From contig NZ_LYPC01000014.1 in NCBI RefSeq assembly GCF_001700435.1, positions 868,001 to 932,000 of the forward strand: 64,000 nucleotides of DNA, written 5' to 3'. Below are positions 51,653 to 60,035 of the stretch, in pieces. Source of the DNA: Paenibacillus pectinilyticus (GTDB lineage Bacteria > Bacillota > Bacilli > Paenibacillales > NBRC-103111). Both the position numbers and the translations under genes were made by a program. The notes beneath the pieces are model-generated. The model saw only the letters and a program-made list of their open reading frames with translations. It was not told where the DNA came from and did no database searches. The number at the start of each line of letters is the position of its first letter. Within the stretch, counting starts at the first letter, position 1.

Positions 51653-52696
51653 TTAGTATTTGGTAATAACGGTTACGCCTACGCCAGCATAATTGTTCAT
51701 CTCTTGGAAAGCCTCGTTAATATCGTCCAGCGCAATTTGCTTCGTTATAAGTTTACCTGGCGCTAATTTGCCGCTCTCGACCATTTGGAGCATTTCCCGA
51801 TATTCGGGGATCGGCATGCCCGCGGAGCCAACTAATGTTAACTCTTTCAGCAGCATAAGATTAATCGGAACTGGTGTCATTCCGCCTTGCGGGTTATTGC
51901 TGACGCCGAGTTGGAGGTGACGGCCGCGTTTGCCAAGACTCATGATCGCATTTACGAATGTGTCTTGGATGCCAAGGGCATCAACAGAGAGGTGAGCTCC
52001 GCCTTTGGTCAATTCCATGATTGCCTGCGGTGCGTTCACTTGCTTGCTGTTCACTGTTGCTACAGCTCCCATTTGCTTCGCAAAGTCGAGCTTATCATCA
52101 GCGATGTCGACCGCGATCACGTTAGCGCCCGCCGCGGTTGCGATTTGAATCGCGGACAAGCCTACGCCGCCGGAACCATAAACGGCAACCCATTCACCTG
52201 GGCGGACGTTGCCTTGTGCAACAACGCCATGGAAAGCGGTCATGAAACGACAGCCCATTGCGCTAGCGGTAAGGAAATCAACACCTTCAGGCAAGTGAAG
52301 AAGGTTCAAATCCGCATTCGGAATGTGGATATACTCGGCGAATCCGCCGTCAAAGTGAAAACCGACCATTTTCAAATTGTCACATAAATTGTGGTGGCCT
52401 GATTGACAATGTGGGCATACGCCGTCGCCTTGGTTAAAAGGCACGATCACGCGGTCCCCTTTTTTGAAATTGCGGATGTCTTTCCCCACTTCTTGAACAA
52501 TACCGCTCATCTCGTGGCCCAAAATATGAGGGAAAGTCTTGATTGCACCTAAGCCTCCATGCCATCCGTGTAAATCACTGCGACAGATGCCCGTCGCTTC
52601 TAATTTCAGAATAACGCCATCCGACGTAAGCGTAGGATCTGCGACTTGTTTGACGATTAATGGTTCGTGAAATGCTTCTAGTACTGCTGCTTTCAA
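51653..52696 (-). CDS. Zinc-dependent alcohol dehydrogenase
   Basis: A medium-chain dehydrogenase of 347 residues. Catalytic zinc ligands are Cys in GICRSDLHG, His-Glu in GHEMSG and Cys in MGCRF. The Rossmann loop is YGSGGVGLSA with Asp in VDIADDK (NAD+). The structural-zinc loop is GDGVCPHCQSGHHNLC: the first Cys is replaced by Asp. I start at TTG 52696, 9 bases after AGGAG, giving the typical MKAAVLEAF. ATG 52705 abuts that site with no spacing. It forms a pair with the downstream aldehyde dehydrogenase. Confidence 0.88.
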   Translation of the reverse strand: MKAAVLEAFHEPLIVKQVADPTLTSDGVILKLEATGICRSDLHGWHGGLGAIKTFPHILGHEMSGIVQEVGKDIRNFKKGDRVIVPFNQGDGVCPHCQSGHHNLCDNLKMVGFHFDGGFAEYIHIPNADLNLLHLPEGVDFLTASAMGCRFMTAFHGVVAQGNVRPGEWVAVYGSGGVGLSAIQIATAAGANVIAVDIADDKLDFAKQMGAVATVNSKQVNAPQAIMELTKGGAHLSVDALGIQDTFVNAIMSLGKRGRHLQLGVSNNPQGGMTPVPINLMLLKELTLVGSAGMPIPEYREMLQMVESGKLAPGKLITKQIALDDINEAFQEMNNYAGVGVTVITKY

Positions 52697-52826
52697 AAGG
52701 ATCATCTCCTAGTAGGTGTGTTGTGTGGAGCTCGACTCTATTATAGAAATGTGAAATGATAATGTATAATACATAATAAACTATGAGTCTATAGATTGAA
52801 GTCTATATAAAAGGTGGAAAACGAAG
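52697..52826. promoter_or_regulatory. Divergent control region of alcohol dehydrogenase and LysR genes
   Basis: It contains two direct copies of AGTCTATA (52786-52793 and 52800-52807, 14-bp period) and TATAAT (52765-52770). LysR-type regulators usually act from such a divergent region, so the direct repeats are candidate binding sites. Confidence 0.4.
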
Positions 52827-53711
52827 ATGGAGCTGCTTCAATTGCATTATTTTCAGACTGTCGCCAGATTAGAACATATGACCAAAGCCGCGGAGGAACT
52901 GCAAATCGCGCAGCCCTCGCTTAGTAAAACTATTGCCAGGCTGGAGGAGCATCTGGGCACGCCGTTATTCCATCGGCAAGGACGCAATATTCGGTTGAAC
53001 CCTTTCGGGAAAATGTTTCTCTTGCGCGTTGAACGGATATTTCAGGAATTAGAGGAAGGGCAGAAGGAGATTCGGGATATGGCGGGATTGGAGCGGGGAA
53101 GTATTACGCTAGCCGCATCGTTGACCAGTATTTTGCCAGAGCTGTTAAGTGCTTTCCTGGGCTCATATCCAAATGTACATTTTCGGCAGTTATTGGAGCC
53201 CGCCGCTGTCATCAAGAGACAGCTGGAAGAAGGGGAAGTTGATTTGTGCATTACAACGGCGCCTGTGGAAGGAGAGGAGATGGCTTGGGTGCCTCTTCGA
53301 ACGGAGGCATTTTATGTGATCGTACCAGAGAACCATCGTTTGGCAGGCAGAGACAGTGTCTCCCTCATCGAATTAAAGGATGAATCATTTATCGGTTTAC
53401 GTTCCGGATATTGGTTTCGAACCATGACAGATCATTTATGTCAGAAGGCCGGTTTTACGCCAAACACGATGATTGAAGTGGATGAGCCGGATGCTGTTGT
53501 TTTGCTTTTGAGAAAAGGGCTCGGCATCATGTTCGCACCTGAATTGGCATGGCAAAAAAGGGAGCATTTAATGCCGCATCGTTTGCGGATTACAGATCCT
53601 GGCTGTACGGTGACGACAGGCTTGGCTTGGTCTAGAAAGCACTATTTATCACTAGCTGCGGAACGATTCCGTCAGTTTGTTATTGATTATTTTCAGCAAA
53701 TTGAGGCGTGA
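52827..53711 (+). CDS. LysR-family transcriptional regulator
   Basis: A 294-residue LysR protein. The helix-turn-helix (MTKAAEELQIAQPSLSKTIARLEE, in separate parts) occupies the first 60 residues, followed by the two-lobed effector domain. LFHRQGRNIRLNPFG is typical of the CbbR/GltC side of the family. It is divergent from the alcohol/aldehyde dehydrogenase pair, which it probably activates. The inducer is unknown. Confidence 0.93.
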   Translation: MELLQLHYFQTVARLEHMTKAAEELQIAQPSLSKTIARLEEHLGTPLFHRQGRNIRLNPFGKMFLLRVERIFQELEEGQKEIRDMAGLERGSITLAASLTSILPELLSAFLGSYPNVHFRQLLEPAAVIKRQLEEGEVDLCITTAPVEGEEMAWVPLRTEAFYVIVPENHRLAGRDSVSLIELKDESFIGLRSGYWFRTMTDHLCQKAGFTPNTMIEVDEPDAVVLLLRKGLGIMFAPELAWQKREHLMPHRLRITDPGCTVTTGLAWSRKHYLSLAAERFRQFVIDYFQQIEA

Positions 53712-53779
53712 GCTTAGTAAGGTGCAGGTGATTGGGCATAATATGCTTGTAGGATCAACAAAATAAAACATGTGATAAA

Positions 53780-53815
53780 GTTAACGTTGACGTTAACGTT
53801 ATAAAGGATTATGAT
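53780..53815 (+). promoter_or_regulatory. MerR-gene promoter with palindromic operator over the -35 box
   Basis: TTGACG (53787-53792) and TATGAT (53810-53815) are 17 bases apart. The 18-bp imperfect palindrome GTTAACGTTGACGTTAAC (53780-53797) covers the -35 box. This suits autorepression by the MerR protein encoded downstream. The operator is not within a lengthened spacer as in classical MerR activation. Confidence 0.6.
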
Positions 53816-53856
53816 AATCTCAGTCGACAGGTAATAGAGTTGGAGGGAGTGTTGAA

Positions 53857-54282
53857 GTGGATACATTCAAAATCGATGATGTGGCCAAGGAGTGTGGGTT
53901 GACCAAACGAACGATACGTTACTACGAGGAACTCGGGTTGCTATTCCCGCCCGACCGCAGTGATGGCGGTATGCGTTTGTACACACGAAAGCATATCGAG
54001 AGATTGAATCAAATCGTGAATGCACGGGATGTGTTAGGGTTCTCATTGATGGAGATTCTTGATTTCGTGTCCATTCGTGAGAAGATGGGCGAACATCGAG
54101 CGGTGTATTCGAAGACAGAAGAAGTTGAACATAAGCTGCAACAATTGCGCGAAATGAAGGTAATGGTTGACCAACAATTAAGCATGGTGGATTTGAAACT
54201 AGAGAAGATGAGTGAATTCCGCAAAGAAATCGAACGGATTCAAAAGCGTATCGACGATGGTATTACTAAAATGACAACATAA
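53857..54282 (+). CDS. MerR-family transcriptional regulator (YfmP-like)
   Basis: A MerR protein of 141 residues. The winged helix TIRYYEELGLLFPPDRSDGG is followed by a long coiled-coil helix (about residues 75-135). It starts with GTG after GGAGG. The gene pair MerR then MFS transporter matches the arrangement of Bacillus subtilis yfmP-yfmO, where the MerR controls the exporter. The MFS gene begins 17 bases downstream. No metal-binding Cys is present, so an organic ligand is more likely. Confidence 0.9.
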   Translation: MDTFKIDDVAKECGLTKRTIRYYEELGLLFPPDRSDGGMRLYTRKHIERLNQIVNARDVLGFSLMEILDFVSIREKMGEHRAVYSKTEEVEHKLQQLREMKVMVDQQLSMVDLKLEKMSEFRKEIERIQKRIDDGITKMTT

Positions 54283-54299
54283 AAAGGAGTCTTACGAAA

Positions 54300-55565
54300 A
54301 TGCAAACTTCACCAATGAGTAAGGCCAATGCGGCCGCACAGACGCAGCCAAAAGCTGGGAAATCAAGTATGTTCAATCAGCCAATATCTGTATGGGCTGT
54401 TGCTTTCGCGAGTATTATCGCCTTCATGGGACTTGGCCTCGTGGATCCGATTTTGCCGATGATGAAAGATCAATTGGGCGCATCGGATAGTCAGCTGACC
54501 CTGCTTTTCACGAGTTACAATGCCGTCATGGCCGTGGCTATGCTTATAACAGGCCTAATCTCCTCACGTCTGGGCGTTAAAAAAATGCTGCTCGCAGGCA
54601 TCGTTATGATCGCCTTGTTCTCCGCGCTATCAGGTAATGCAAGCAATGTGATGGAAATCGTCTGGCTTCGCGCGGGATGGGGACTTGGCAATGCATTCTT
54701 CGTTGCTACTGCACTTACAGCACTCGTATCAATGTCCAGAGTGGGTGTGGCTAAGTCGATTATTTTGTTCGAAGTGGCCGTTGGTCTTGGAATTTCCGTT
54801 GGCCCACTCTTAGGTGGAGAACTCGGTGCGATTTCATGGCGCGGTCCTTTCTACGGCGTAGCAGGGCTAATGGTCATTGCCTTTTGCTGTATTTACTTCT
54901 TAATGCCAAAGAAATCTGCAGGAACAGTCGCAGCGACGATGCCGAAGAAAAAAGTTTCGATTCTAGATCCATTCCGTGCGCTCAAACATCGCTCATTATT
55001 CGTATTCGGTATTGCGGCCATGTTGTATAACTTCGGATTTTTCACATTGCTCGTCTATGCAGCACTTGTACTTGGCCATTTGCATCATCTTGATGTTCAC
55101 CAGCTCGGGTATGTATTCTTGGGATGGGGTCTCTTGTTGGCATTTACCTCCGTCTTTACAGCGCCAAAACTGCAGCAAAAGCAAGGCACGATCAAAGCGA
55201 TGTGCGTTCAATTACTGCTCTTCGCAATTACGCTTGGGGCAATGGGTTATTGGACGACGGATAAAGCGGTTGTCATTACCATGGTTATCTTGGCTGGGGG
55301 CTTCCTAGGAAATAACAATACACTCATTACAACGGCAGTCATGAACGCTGCGCCTATAGAGCGGTCTACGGCTTCCGCGGCATACAGCTTTCTACGTTTT
55401 ATCGGTGGCGCGCTAGCTCCTTACTACGCGGTTAAATTTGCAGAATGGTTCGACTTCCATGCGCCTTTTTATATCGGAGCAGGCTTCGTCGTACTGGCGG
55501 TTATCGTCATTTGGATGAATCGCAAACACTTGAAACACGTGGATGAAGTCGAAAGCGCACATTAA
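54300..55565 (+). CDS. MFS transporter, drug-efflux type (YfmO-like)
   Basis: A 421-residue transporter with twelve membrane helices. FMGLGLVDPILPMMKDQLGA in the first helix and the following loop are typical of the DHA1 drug:H+ antiporters (Bcr/YfmO/NorA side). The N-terminal 25 residues are hydrophilic. It is co-transcribed with the MerR gene and probably exports a drug-like compound or metal chelate out of the cell. Confidence 0.9.
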   Translation: MQTSPMSKANAAAQTQPKAGKSSMFNQPISVWAVAFASIIAFMGLGLVDPILPMMKDQLGASDSQLTLLFTSYNAVMAVAMLITGLISSRLGVKKMLLAGIVMIALFSALSGNASNVMEIVWLRAGWGLGNAFFVATALTALVSMSRVGVAKSIILFEVAVGLGISVGPLLGGELGAISWRGPFYGVAGLMVIAFCCIYFLMPKKSAGTVAATMPKKKVSILDPFRALKHRSLFVFGIAAMLYNFGFFTLLVYAALVLGHLHHLDVHQLGYVFLGWGLLLAFTSVFTAPKLQQKQGTIKAMCVQLLLFAITLGAMGYWTTDKAVVITMVILAGGFLGNNNTLITTAVMNAAPIERSTASAAYSFLRFIGGALAPYYAVKFAEWFDFHAPFYIGAGFVVLAVIVIWMNRKHLKHVDEVESAH

Positions 55566-55620
55566 GAAACGAATGATGAATAATATTGAAGATTACCCAA
55601 GAACAATAGGTGAAAATGGA

Positions 55621-55648
55621 TTGACTTCATCTCATATAGTTGTATAAT
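55621..55648 (+). promoter_or_regulatory. SigA promoter of the CBS-domain gene
   Basis: TTGACT (55621-55626), 16 bases, TATAAT (55643-55648). The ATG lies 70 bases further on. Confidence 0.65.
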
Positions 55649-55717
55649 ACAAGTGTAAAACGTTTTCAATTGTCTGGTTTGAACAACAATCCATTTTACT
55701 TTGGAGGGGGAACCGTC

Positions 55718-56173
55718 ATGAAAGCACATGAAATTATGGTCCGTCAAGTATACAAAGTAAAAGAAGACGATCCCATTCGTGTAGTTATCGAGAAATTTAT
55801 CAAATATCGCATTAGCGGTTTACCTGTCGTTAACGACAGGAATGAAGTCGTCGCTTATTTAAGCGATGGGGACATTATGCGTCATATTGGTAAGCATGAT
55901 GATCATGTTTTCGATTCCTATTTCTACACGGCTGTATTTAAGGGTGACAACGAAGAGTTCGAGGAACGAGTTCGTAACTTGCTCCCATTAAATGTCATGA
56001 GAATTGCCCGCAAGAAAGTCATCACCGTGGATGTGAATGAGGATATTGAGAATATAGCTGCTATTTTGGGTAAAAAACGGATAAAGAAATTACCTGTTGT
56101 TAATCAAGGCGCTCTAGTCGGGATCATCAGCAGGGGAGATGTCATCCGACATTCCTTCCAGTCGATTTTGTGA
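55718..56173 (+). CDS. CBS-domain protein
   Basis: A 151-residue protein made of two CBS motifs (VRQVYKVKEDDPIRVVIEKF to YLSDGDIMRHIG, and KVITVDVNEDIENIAAIL to GIISRGDVIRHS) with about 35 residues between. CBS pairs bind adenine nucleotides and act as energy sensors. There is no fused catalytic domain, so it may regulate a partner. ATG 55718 follows GGAGG. A longer in-frame start would lie inside the promoter. Confidence 0.9.
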   Translation: MKAHEIMVRQVYKVKEDDPIRVVIEKFIKYRISGLPVVNDRNEVVAYLSDGDIMRHIGKHDDHVFDSYFYTAVFKGDNEEFEERVRNLLPLNVMRIARKKVITVDVNEDIENIAAILGKKRIKKLPVVNQGALVGIISRGDVIRHSFQSIL

Positions 56174-56203
56174 ATTAAAGGAAATAGCCATTATAATAAA
56201 TGA

Positions 56204-56240
56204 AGAGCCAAGCGACGTTCATTCGCGGGGCTCTTTTTCT
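56204..56240 (+). terminator. Terminator of the CBS-domain gene
   Basis: GAGCC (56205-56209) pairs with GGCTC (56229-56233), with inner CG pairs, followed by TTTTTCTTT. Confidence 0.65.
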
Positions 56241-56245
56241 TTGTG

Positions 56246-56274
56246 GAATAAAAATGAAATTTCTCCGCATGCTA
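56246..56274 (+). promoter_or_regulatory. Sigma-G-like promoter of ger operon 3
   Basis: GAATA (56246-56250), 17 bases, CATGCTA (56268-56274). The consensus for forespore sigma-G is about GHATR-N17/18-CATAHTA, so there is one mismatch. Germinant receptor genes are normally expressed from sigma-G in the forespore. Confidence 0.55.
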
Positions 56275-56305
56275 CTAAGTAAGAGCATATAAAGTAGGGG
56301 TCATA

Positions 56306-57793
56306 ATGGGATCCAAATTACAAGGAAAAGAACCAATTCAAGCACATTTACCTGACACGCTTTCCATTCTTCAGTCGATGTCAGCAGAAGCCCCTGATCT
56401 GATCATCCGAAAGTTGCAGATTAAAGCTTCTGGGGTGCAAGCTATTCTCAGCTATATGGAAGCCATGTCTGATCGGGATATGATACAGAATAATGTTCTT
56501 CATCCCCTCATGCATGAGGGGACAGGGGACTTTGCCATTGGGGACATCGTGACCATTGGCAGCGTTGATCAAGCAGATGATTGGGCACACGTGAATCAGG
56601 CTATTTTGCAAGGGAAAAGTGTGTTGTTCCAAGAAGGCAAGTCGTGCGCTGCTATTCTGGATACAAGCAAACCGCCGCAAAGAGCGATTCTCGATTCACA
56701 AGTAGAAAAGTCAATCAAAGGCGCTCATCAAGGCTTTATCGAGACAGGAAGTACGAATATTGCCTTGATCCGAAAGCTCATTCCTAGCCGCGAGTTGAAA
56801 GTAAAGGAAATTGATGTGGGAGCGAGGGGTTCGCTAAAGGTTAGTCTTCTATATTTGGATGATGTTGCGAATCCGGAAGTATTACAGGAATTTGAAGACC
56901 GTATTCGACAAATTGAAATCGATTCAGTCTCAGGTATGGGGGAACTGGAGGAGTTAATTGAGGATGACCCGTATTCGCCTTTCCCCCAATTTCTCACGTC
57001 AGAAAGGCCGGATACTGTCGCTCCCAAAATTTTAGAAGGAAGAATTGCAATAGTACTCGAAGGATCACCTAGCGTCATGATGGGGCCGGCTTCATTTGTA
57101 AACTTTTTTCAAAATATAGATGACTATACGATGGGGTGGCAACTGGCCACGTTCATGCGCTTGCTAAGATTTACTGCTTTCTTCGTAGCGGTTTTGCTGC
57201 CAGCTGTATATATTGCCGTCATTTCCTTCAATTTCGAGGTCATTCCGCTGCAATTGCTGTTGTCAGTAGGCGCTTCTAGGTCAGGCGTTCCCTTTTCTCC
57301 CCTAATGGAAGCCTTGATTATGGAGTTTACCCTCGAATTATTGAAAGAAGCAGGGATTCGTCTGCCAGCTCCCATTGGTCAGACCGTAGGGATATTAGGC
57401 GCTATCGTGATCGGTCAAGCAACGGTTCAGGCCGGCATCGTGAGTAACATCATGGTAATCGTCGTTTCTTTAACGGGTTTGTCTTCGTATATTATTCCCA
57501 ATACCGATATGTCCAGCGCCGTTCGCTTAATTCGTTTTCCGATGATGCTGCTGGCATCTTTCTTTGGACTTATGGGCGTGGGAATCGGTATGATGGTGCT
57601 CCTTGGCCATCTCATTACATTAGAATCGCTAGGGACACCGTATTTTAGCCCGCTTAGTCCTGTTCGTTTTGCGGATTGGAAAGATGCGTTTATTCGCTTT
57701 CCACTGTGGAATTTGGATAATCGACCACTAAACGCACGTCCAAAGCAATTAATACGCCAGCGCTCTAAACGGTCCAAAGGTGATGGTGAATGA
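56306..57793 (+). CDS. GerA-type spore germination protein (set 3)
   Basis: A 495-residue GerA subunit of the full-length type. Marks are VSLLYLDDVANPEVLQEFED, TSERPDTVAPKILEGRIAIV, LEGSPSVMMGP and the membrane part from about residue 285 (FTAFFVAVLLPAVYIAVISF). A GTAGGGG site precedes the ATG. The stop overlaps the gerB start by 4 bases. It begins the third receptor operon, on the opposite strand to the first two. Confidence 0.94.
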   Translation: MGSKLQGKEPIQAHLPDTLSILQSMSAEAPDLIIRKLQIKASGVQAILSYMEAMSDRDMIQNNVLHPLMHEGTGDFAIGDIVTIGSVDQADDWAHVNQAILQGKSVLFQEGKSCAAILDTSKPPQRAILDSQVEKSIKGAHQGFIETGSTNIALIRKLIPSRELKVKEIDVGARGSLKVSLLYLDDVANPEVLQEFEDRIRQIEIDSVSGMGELEELIEDDPYSPFPQFLTSERPDTVAPKILEGRIAIVLEGSPSVMMGPASFVNFFQNIDDYTMGWQLATFMRLLRFTAFFVAVLLPAVYIAVISFNFEVIPLQLLLSVGASRSGVPFSPLMEALIMEFTLELLKEAGIRLPAPIGQTVGILGAIVIGQATVQAGIVSNIMVIVVSLTGLSSYIIPNTDMSSAVRLIRFPMMLLASFFGLMGVGIGMMVLLGHLITLESLGTPYFSPLSPVRFADWKDAFIRFPLWNLDNRPLNARPKQLIRQRSKRSKGDGE

Positions 57794-58884
57794 AAAAATA
57801 TGCCTTGAACGACATTACACTGTTTCAATTTATTTTTATGATTCATGGTGCGCAACTAGGTATTGGGATATTTAGTCTTCCTTCTGACCTTGCTAAGGTT
57901 TCGGGGACGGATGGATGGATCTCCCTTATTATCGGATGGGCAATCACTGTCGTGATAAGCATGATCATCGTTCAAATTATGAAACAACATCCAGATGATA
58001 CGCTGTATGACTTACTTCCACGTTATTTTGGCAAATGGATCGGCAAATTATTACATATATTGGTAATTTCTTACTTTCTTTTTGCTTTTTTTACTAGTGG
58101 ATTAGCTTCGCTTACTGTTATCAAGCAAACACTTTTGCCGAAAACACCGAATTACTGGCTCATGATTTTGATCATACTCCCTATTTATACGATAGCTAGA
58201 AATCATGTCCGTATCCTGGCTAGATATGCGGAGATCACCTTCTGGGGATTCCTTTGGCTGCTCCCCCTGTATTTGTTCGCGTTGAAAGAAGGGGTTTGGC
58301 TCAATTTATTGCCTGTATTGAAAGATGGCTTGAGTCCTGTATGGGCTGGCATCAAAACAACATCGCTTTCTTTTCAGGGATTTGAAACCATATTCATGCT
58401 ATATCCCTTTTTAAAACGTAAGGATAAGGCCTTGCAGGGAGTTCTTATAGCGAATACATTGACGCTGATTATTTATTTGTGTGCCGTGATTGTCTGTTTT
58501 CTTTATTTTTCACCCGATGGGATCACCAATTACAACTGGCCGCCGCTTCGGGTATTAAAAAGTCTTGAATTTCGCTTCTTAGAACGGTTCGAAGTGATAT
58601 GGATTGTGGCCTATCTGTTTTTACTATCGAGAGTTTGGATCATTAATTTGTACTTTGCCTCGCTAGGATCAAGCCAACTTATTGGCAAGCAGGATCATCG
58701 TCCCCATTTAAGGATATATCTATTGTTTTTTCTAATCCTTTCACTCTTCTTTAAACCTGGATATAGCAAGGGACAGTATCTGACGGACTGGTTAGCCTAT
58801 GCAGGAATCGCATTCGCTTTTGTATTTCCATGTATATTATGGCCGTATACGGCACTGGTTCGAAAATGGCGGAAGGGGCATTAG
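57790..58884 (+). CDS. GerAB/ArcD/ProY-type germination permease (set 3)
   Basis: A ten-helix permease-like protein of 364 residues. The opening ITLFQFIFMIHGAQLGIGIF is the family's typical first helix with the G-rich break. The overlapping start and the 2-base gap to the next gene show a coupled operon. It would hold the germinant-binding pocket. Confidence 0.93.
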   Translation: MKKYALNDITLFQFIFMIHGAQLGIGIFSLPSDLAKVSGTDGWISLIIGWAITVVISMIIVQIMKQHPDDTLYDLLPRYFGKWIGKLLHILVISYFLFAFFTSGLASLTVIKQTLLPKTPNYWLMILIILPIYTIARNHVRILARYAEITFWGFLWLLPLYLFALKEGVWLNLLPVLKDGLSPVWAGIKTTSLSFQGFETIFMLYPFLKRKDKALQGVLIANTLTLIIYLCAVIVCFLYFSPDGITNYNWPPLRVLKSLEFRFLERFEVIWIVAYLFLLSRVWIINLYFASLGSSQLIGKQDHRPHLRIYLLFFLILSLFFKPGYSKGQYLTDWLAYAGIAFAFVFPCILWPYTALVRKWRKGH

Positions 58885-58886
58885 CC

Positions 58887-60020
58887 ATGAAGATAAGTTT
58901 AATACTCTCTCTTAGCGTTTTCTGCCTCGCCGTATGTTCGGGGTGTTATGATCAAATGGCCTTGGAGGATACTACCCTCACGCTTATGCTCGGATTAGAT
59001 CTGGATGACAAGAACAATCTCATTGTCTACCAGCAAAGTCCTGTTTTCTATAAAGAAGCGCAGGAAAAATCAGAGTCCATAGGCGTGAAAGTCTCTTCCA
59101 TACGCGAAGCTCGCTCGAAATTTGATGCGGTAGAGACAGGATTGACGACAGGAGGTAAAATTCAGACGATTCTGCTTGGCAAGCGTCTGATTAAACAACG
59201 ACAAGATTGGTACTCTTTACTTGATGTGCTGTCACGTGATCCGAAACAAACGGTTACATCGCGGATGGTTATTGTGGATGGTCCTGTCGGCGACATATTC
59301 GAGTTTAAACCGAAAGATAAGCCGCGGCTAGCCCTTCACATGAGGAAACTAATCGATACGGCCAACCATAGAATTATCACTACATCTACAACACTGCAAG
59401 ATTTGAGCTGGCAAATGGAAGAAAAGGGCACGACACCTTCACTTTCCAATGTGAAATTGGACAAAGAGCAAATCTGGGTTACCGGTACTGGTTTACTCCA
59501 TAAAGATGGCAGCTATGCCACGTCACTCGGATTGCAAGAAAGTTCATTATTACTGCTGTTGCAAGGCCATGCCAAAGGGGAAATATCGCTCTCTGTACCT
59601 GTCAGTGGCATGCTAGTCTCGAAAGATCAGAATGCGCAACGTGATCAAAGCATTTCATTGACTATTAAGAAAAGCAAAAAGAAAATCAAAACCCGTTTGA
59701 ATGCTCAAAACGGATTTGATTTTGATGTAGATTTGAATTTGGCTATTGATATAACTTCGCGTAATTTTGAGTTGAATATAGCCCAAAGCCAAGAGCAATT
59801 AGAGGAGCAGATCGCTGCATATTTTGGACAAGCGCTCAGTGATCTCGTTTCGAAATGTCAAGCTGAACATATTGATCCATTTGGTTTCGGGCTGCATGCA
59901 AGGGCTTATGAATACGCCGCATGGAAACCCGTCCAAAATAATTGGGCGGAAGCCTTTGCAGAGGCAAAGGTTTCCTTTACGACGAAAGTCTCTATTAAAG
60001 CATTTGGCGCGAAAAAGTAA
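58887..60020 (+). CDS. Ger(x)C family spore germination lipoprotein (set 3)
   Basis: A 377-residue GerC lipoprotein. The signal peptide ends at lipobox AVCSGC, then YDQMALEDTT; the usual WDxxE/D after the Cys is replaced by YDQMAL. The C-terminal AEHIDPFGFGLHARAYEY matches the family. ATG 58887 follows GGAAGGGG; an upstream in-frame ATG lies inside gerB and would destroy the signal peptide. It is convergent with the flippase gene. Confidence 0.93.
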   Translation: MKISLILSLSVFCLAVCSGCYDQMALEDTTLTLMLGLDLDDKNNLIVYQQSPVFYKEAQEKSESIGVKVSSIREARSKFDAVETGLTTGGKIQTILLGKRLIKQRQDWYSLLDVLSRDPKQTVTSRMVIVDGPVGDIFEFKPKDKPRLALHMRKLIDTANHRIITTSTTLQDLSWQMEEKGTTPSLSNVKLDKEQIWVTGTGLLHKDGSYATSLGLQESSLLLLLQGHAKGEISLSVPVSGMLVSKDQNAQRDQSISLTIKKSKKKIKTRLNAQNGFDFDVDLNLAIDITSRNFELNIAQSQEQLEEQIAAYFGQALSDLVSKCQAEHIDPFGFGLHARAYEYAAWKPVQNNWAEAFAEAKVSFTTKVSIKAFGAKK

Positions 60021-60035
60021 ATTTTTCAAGCGCTA

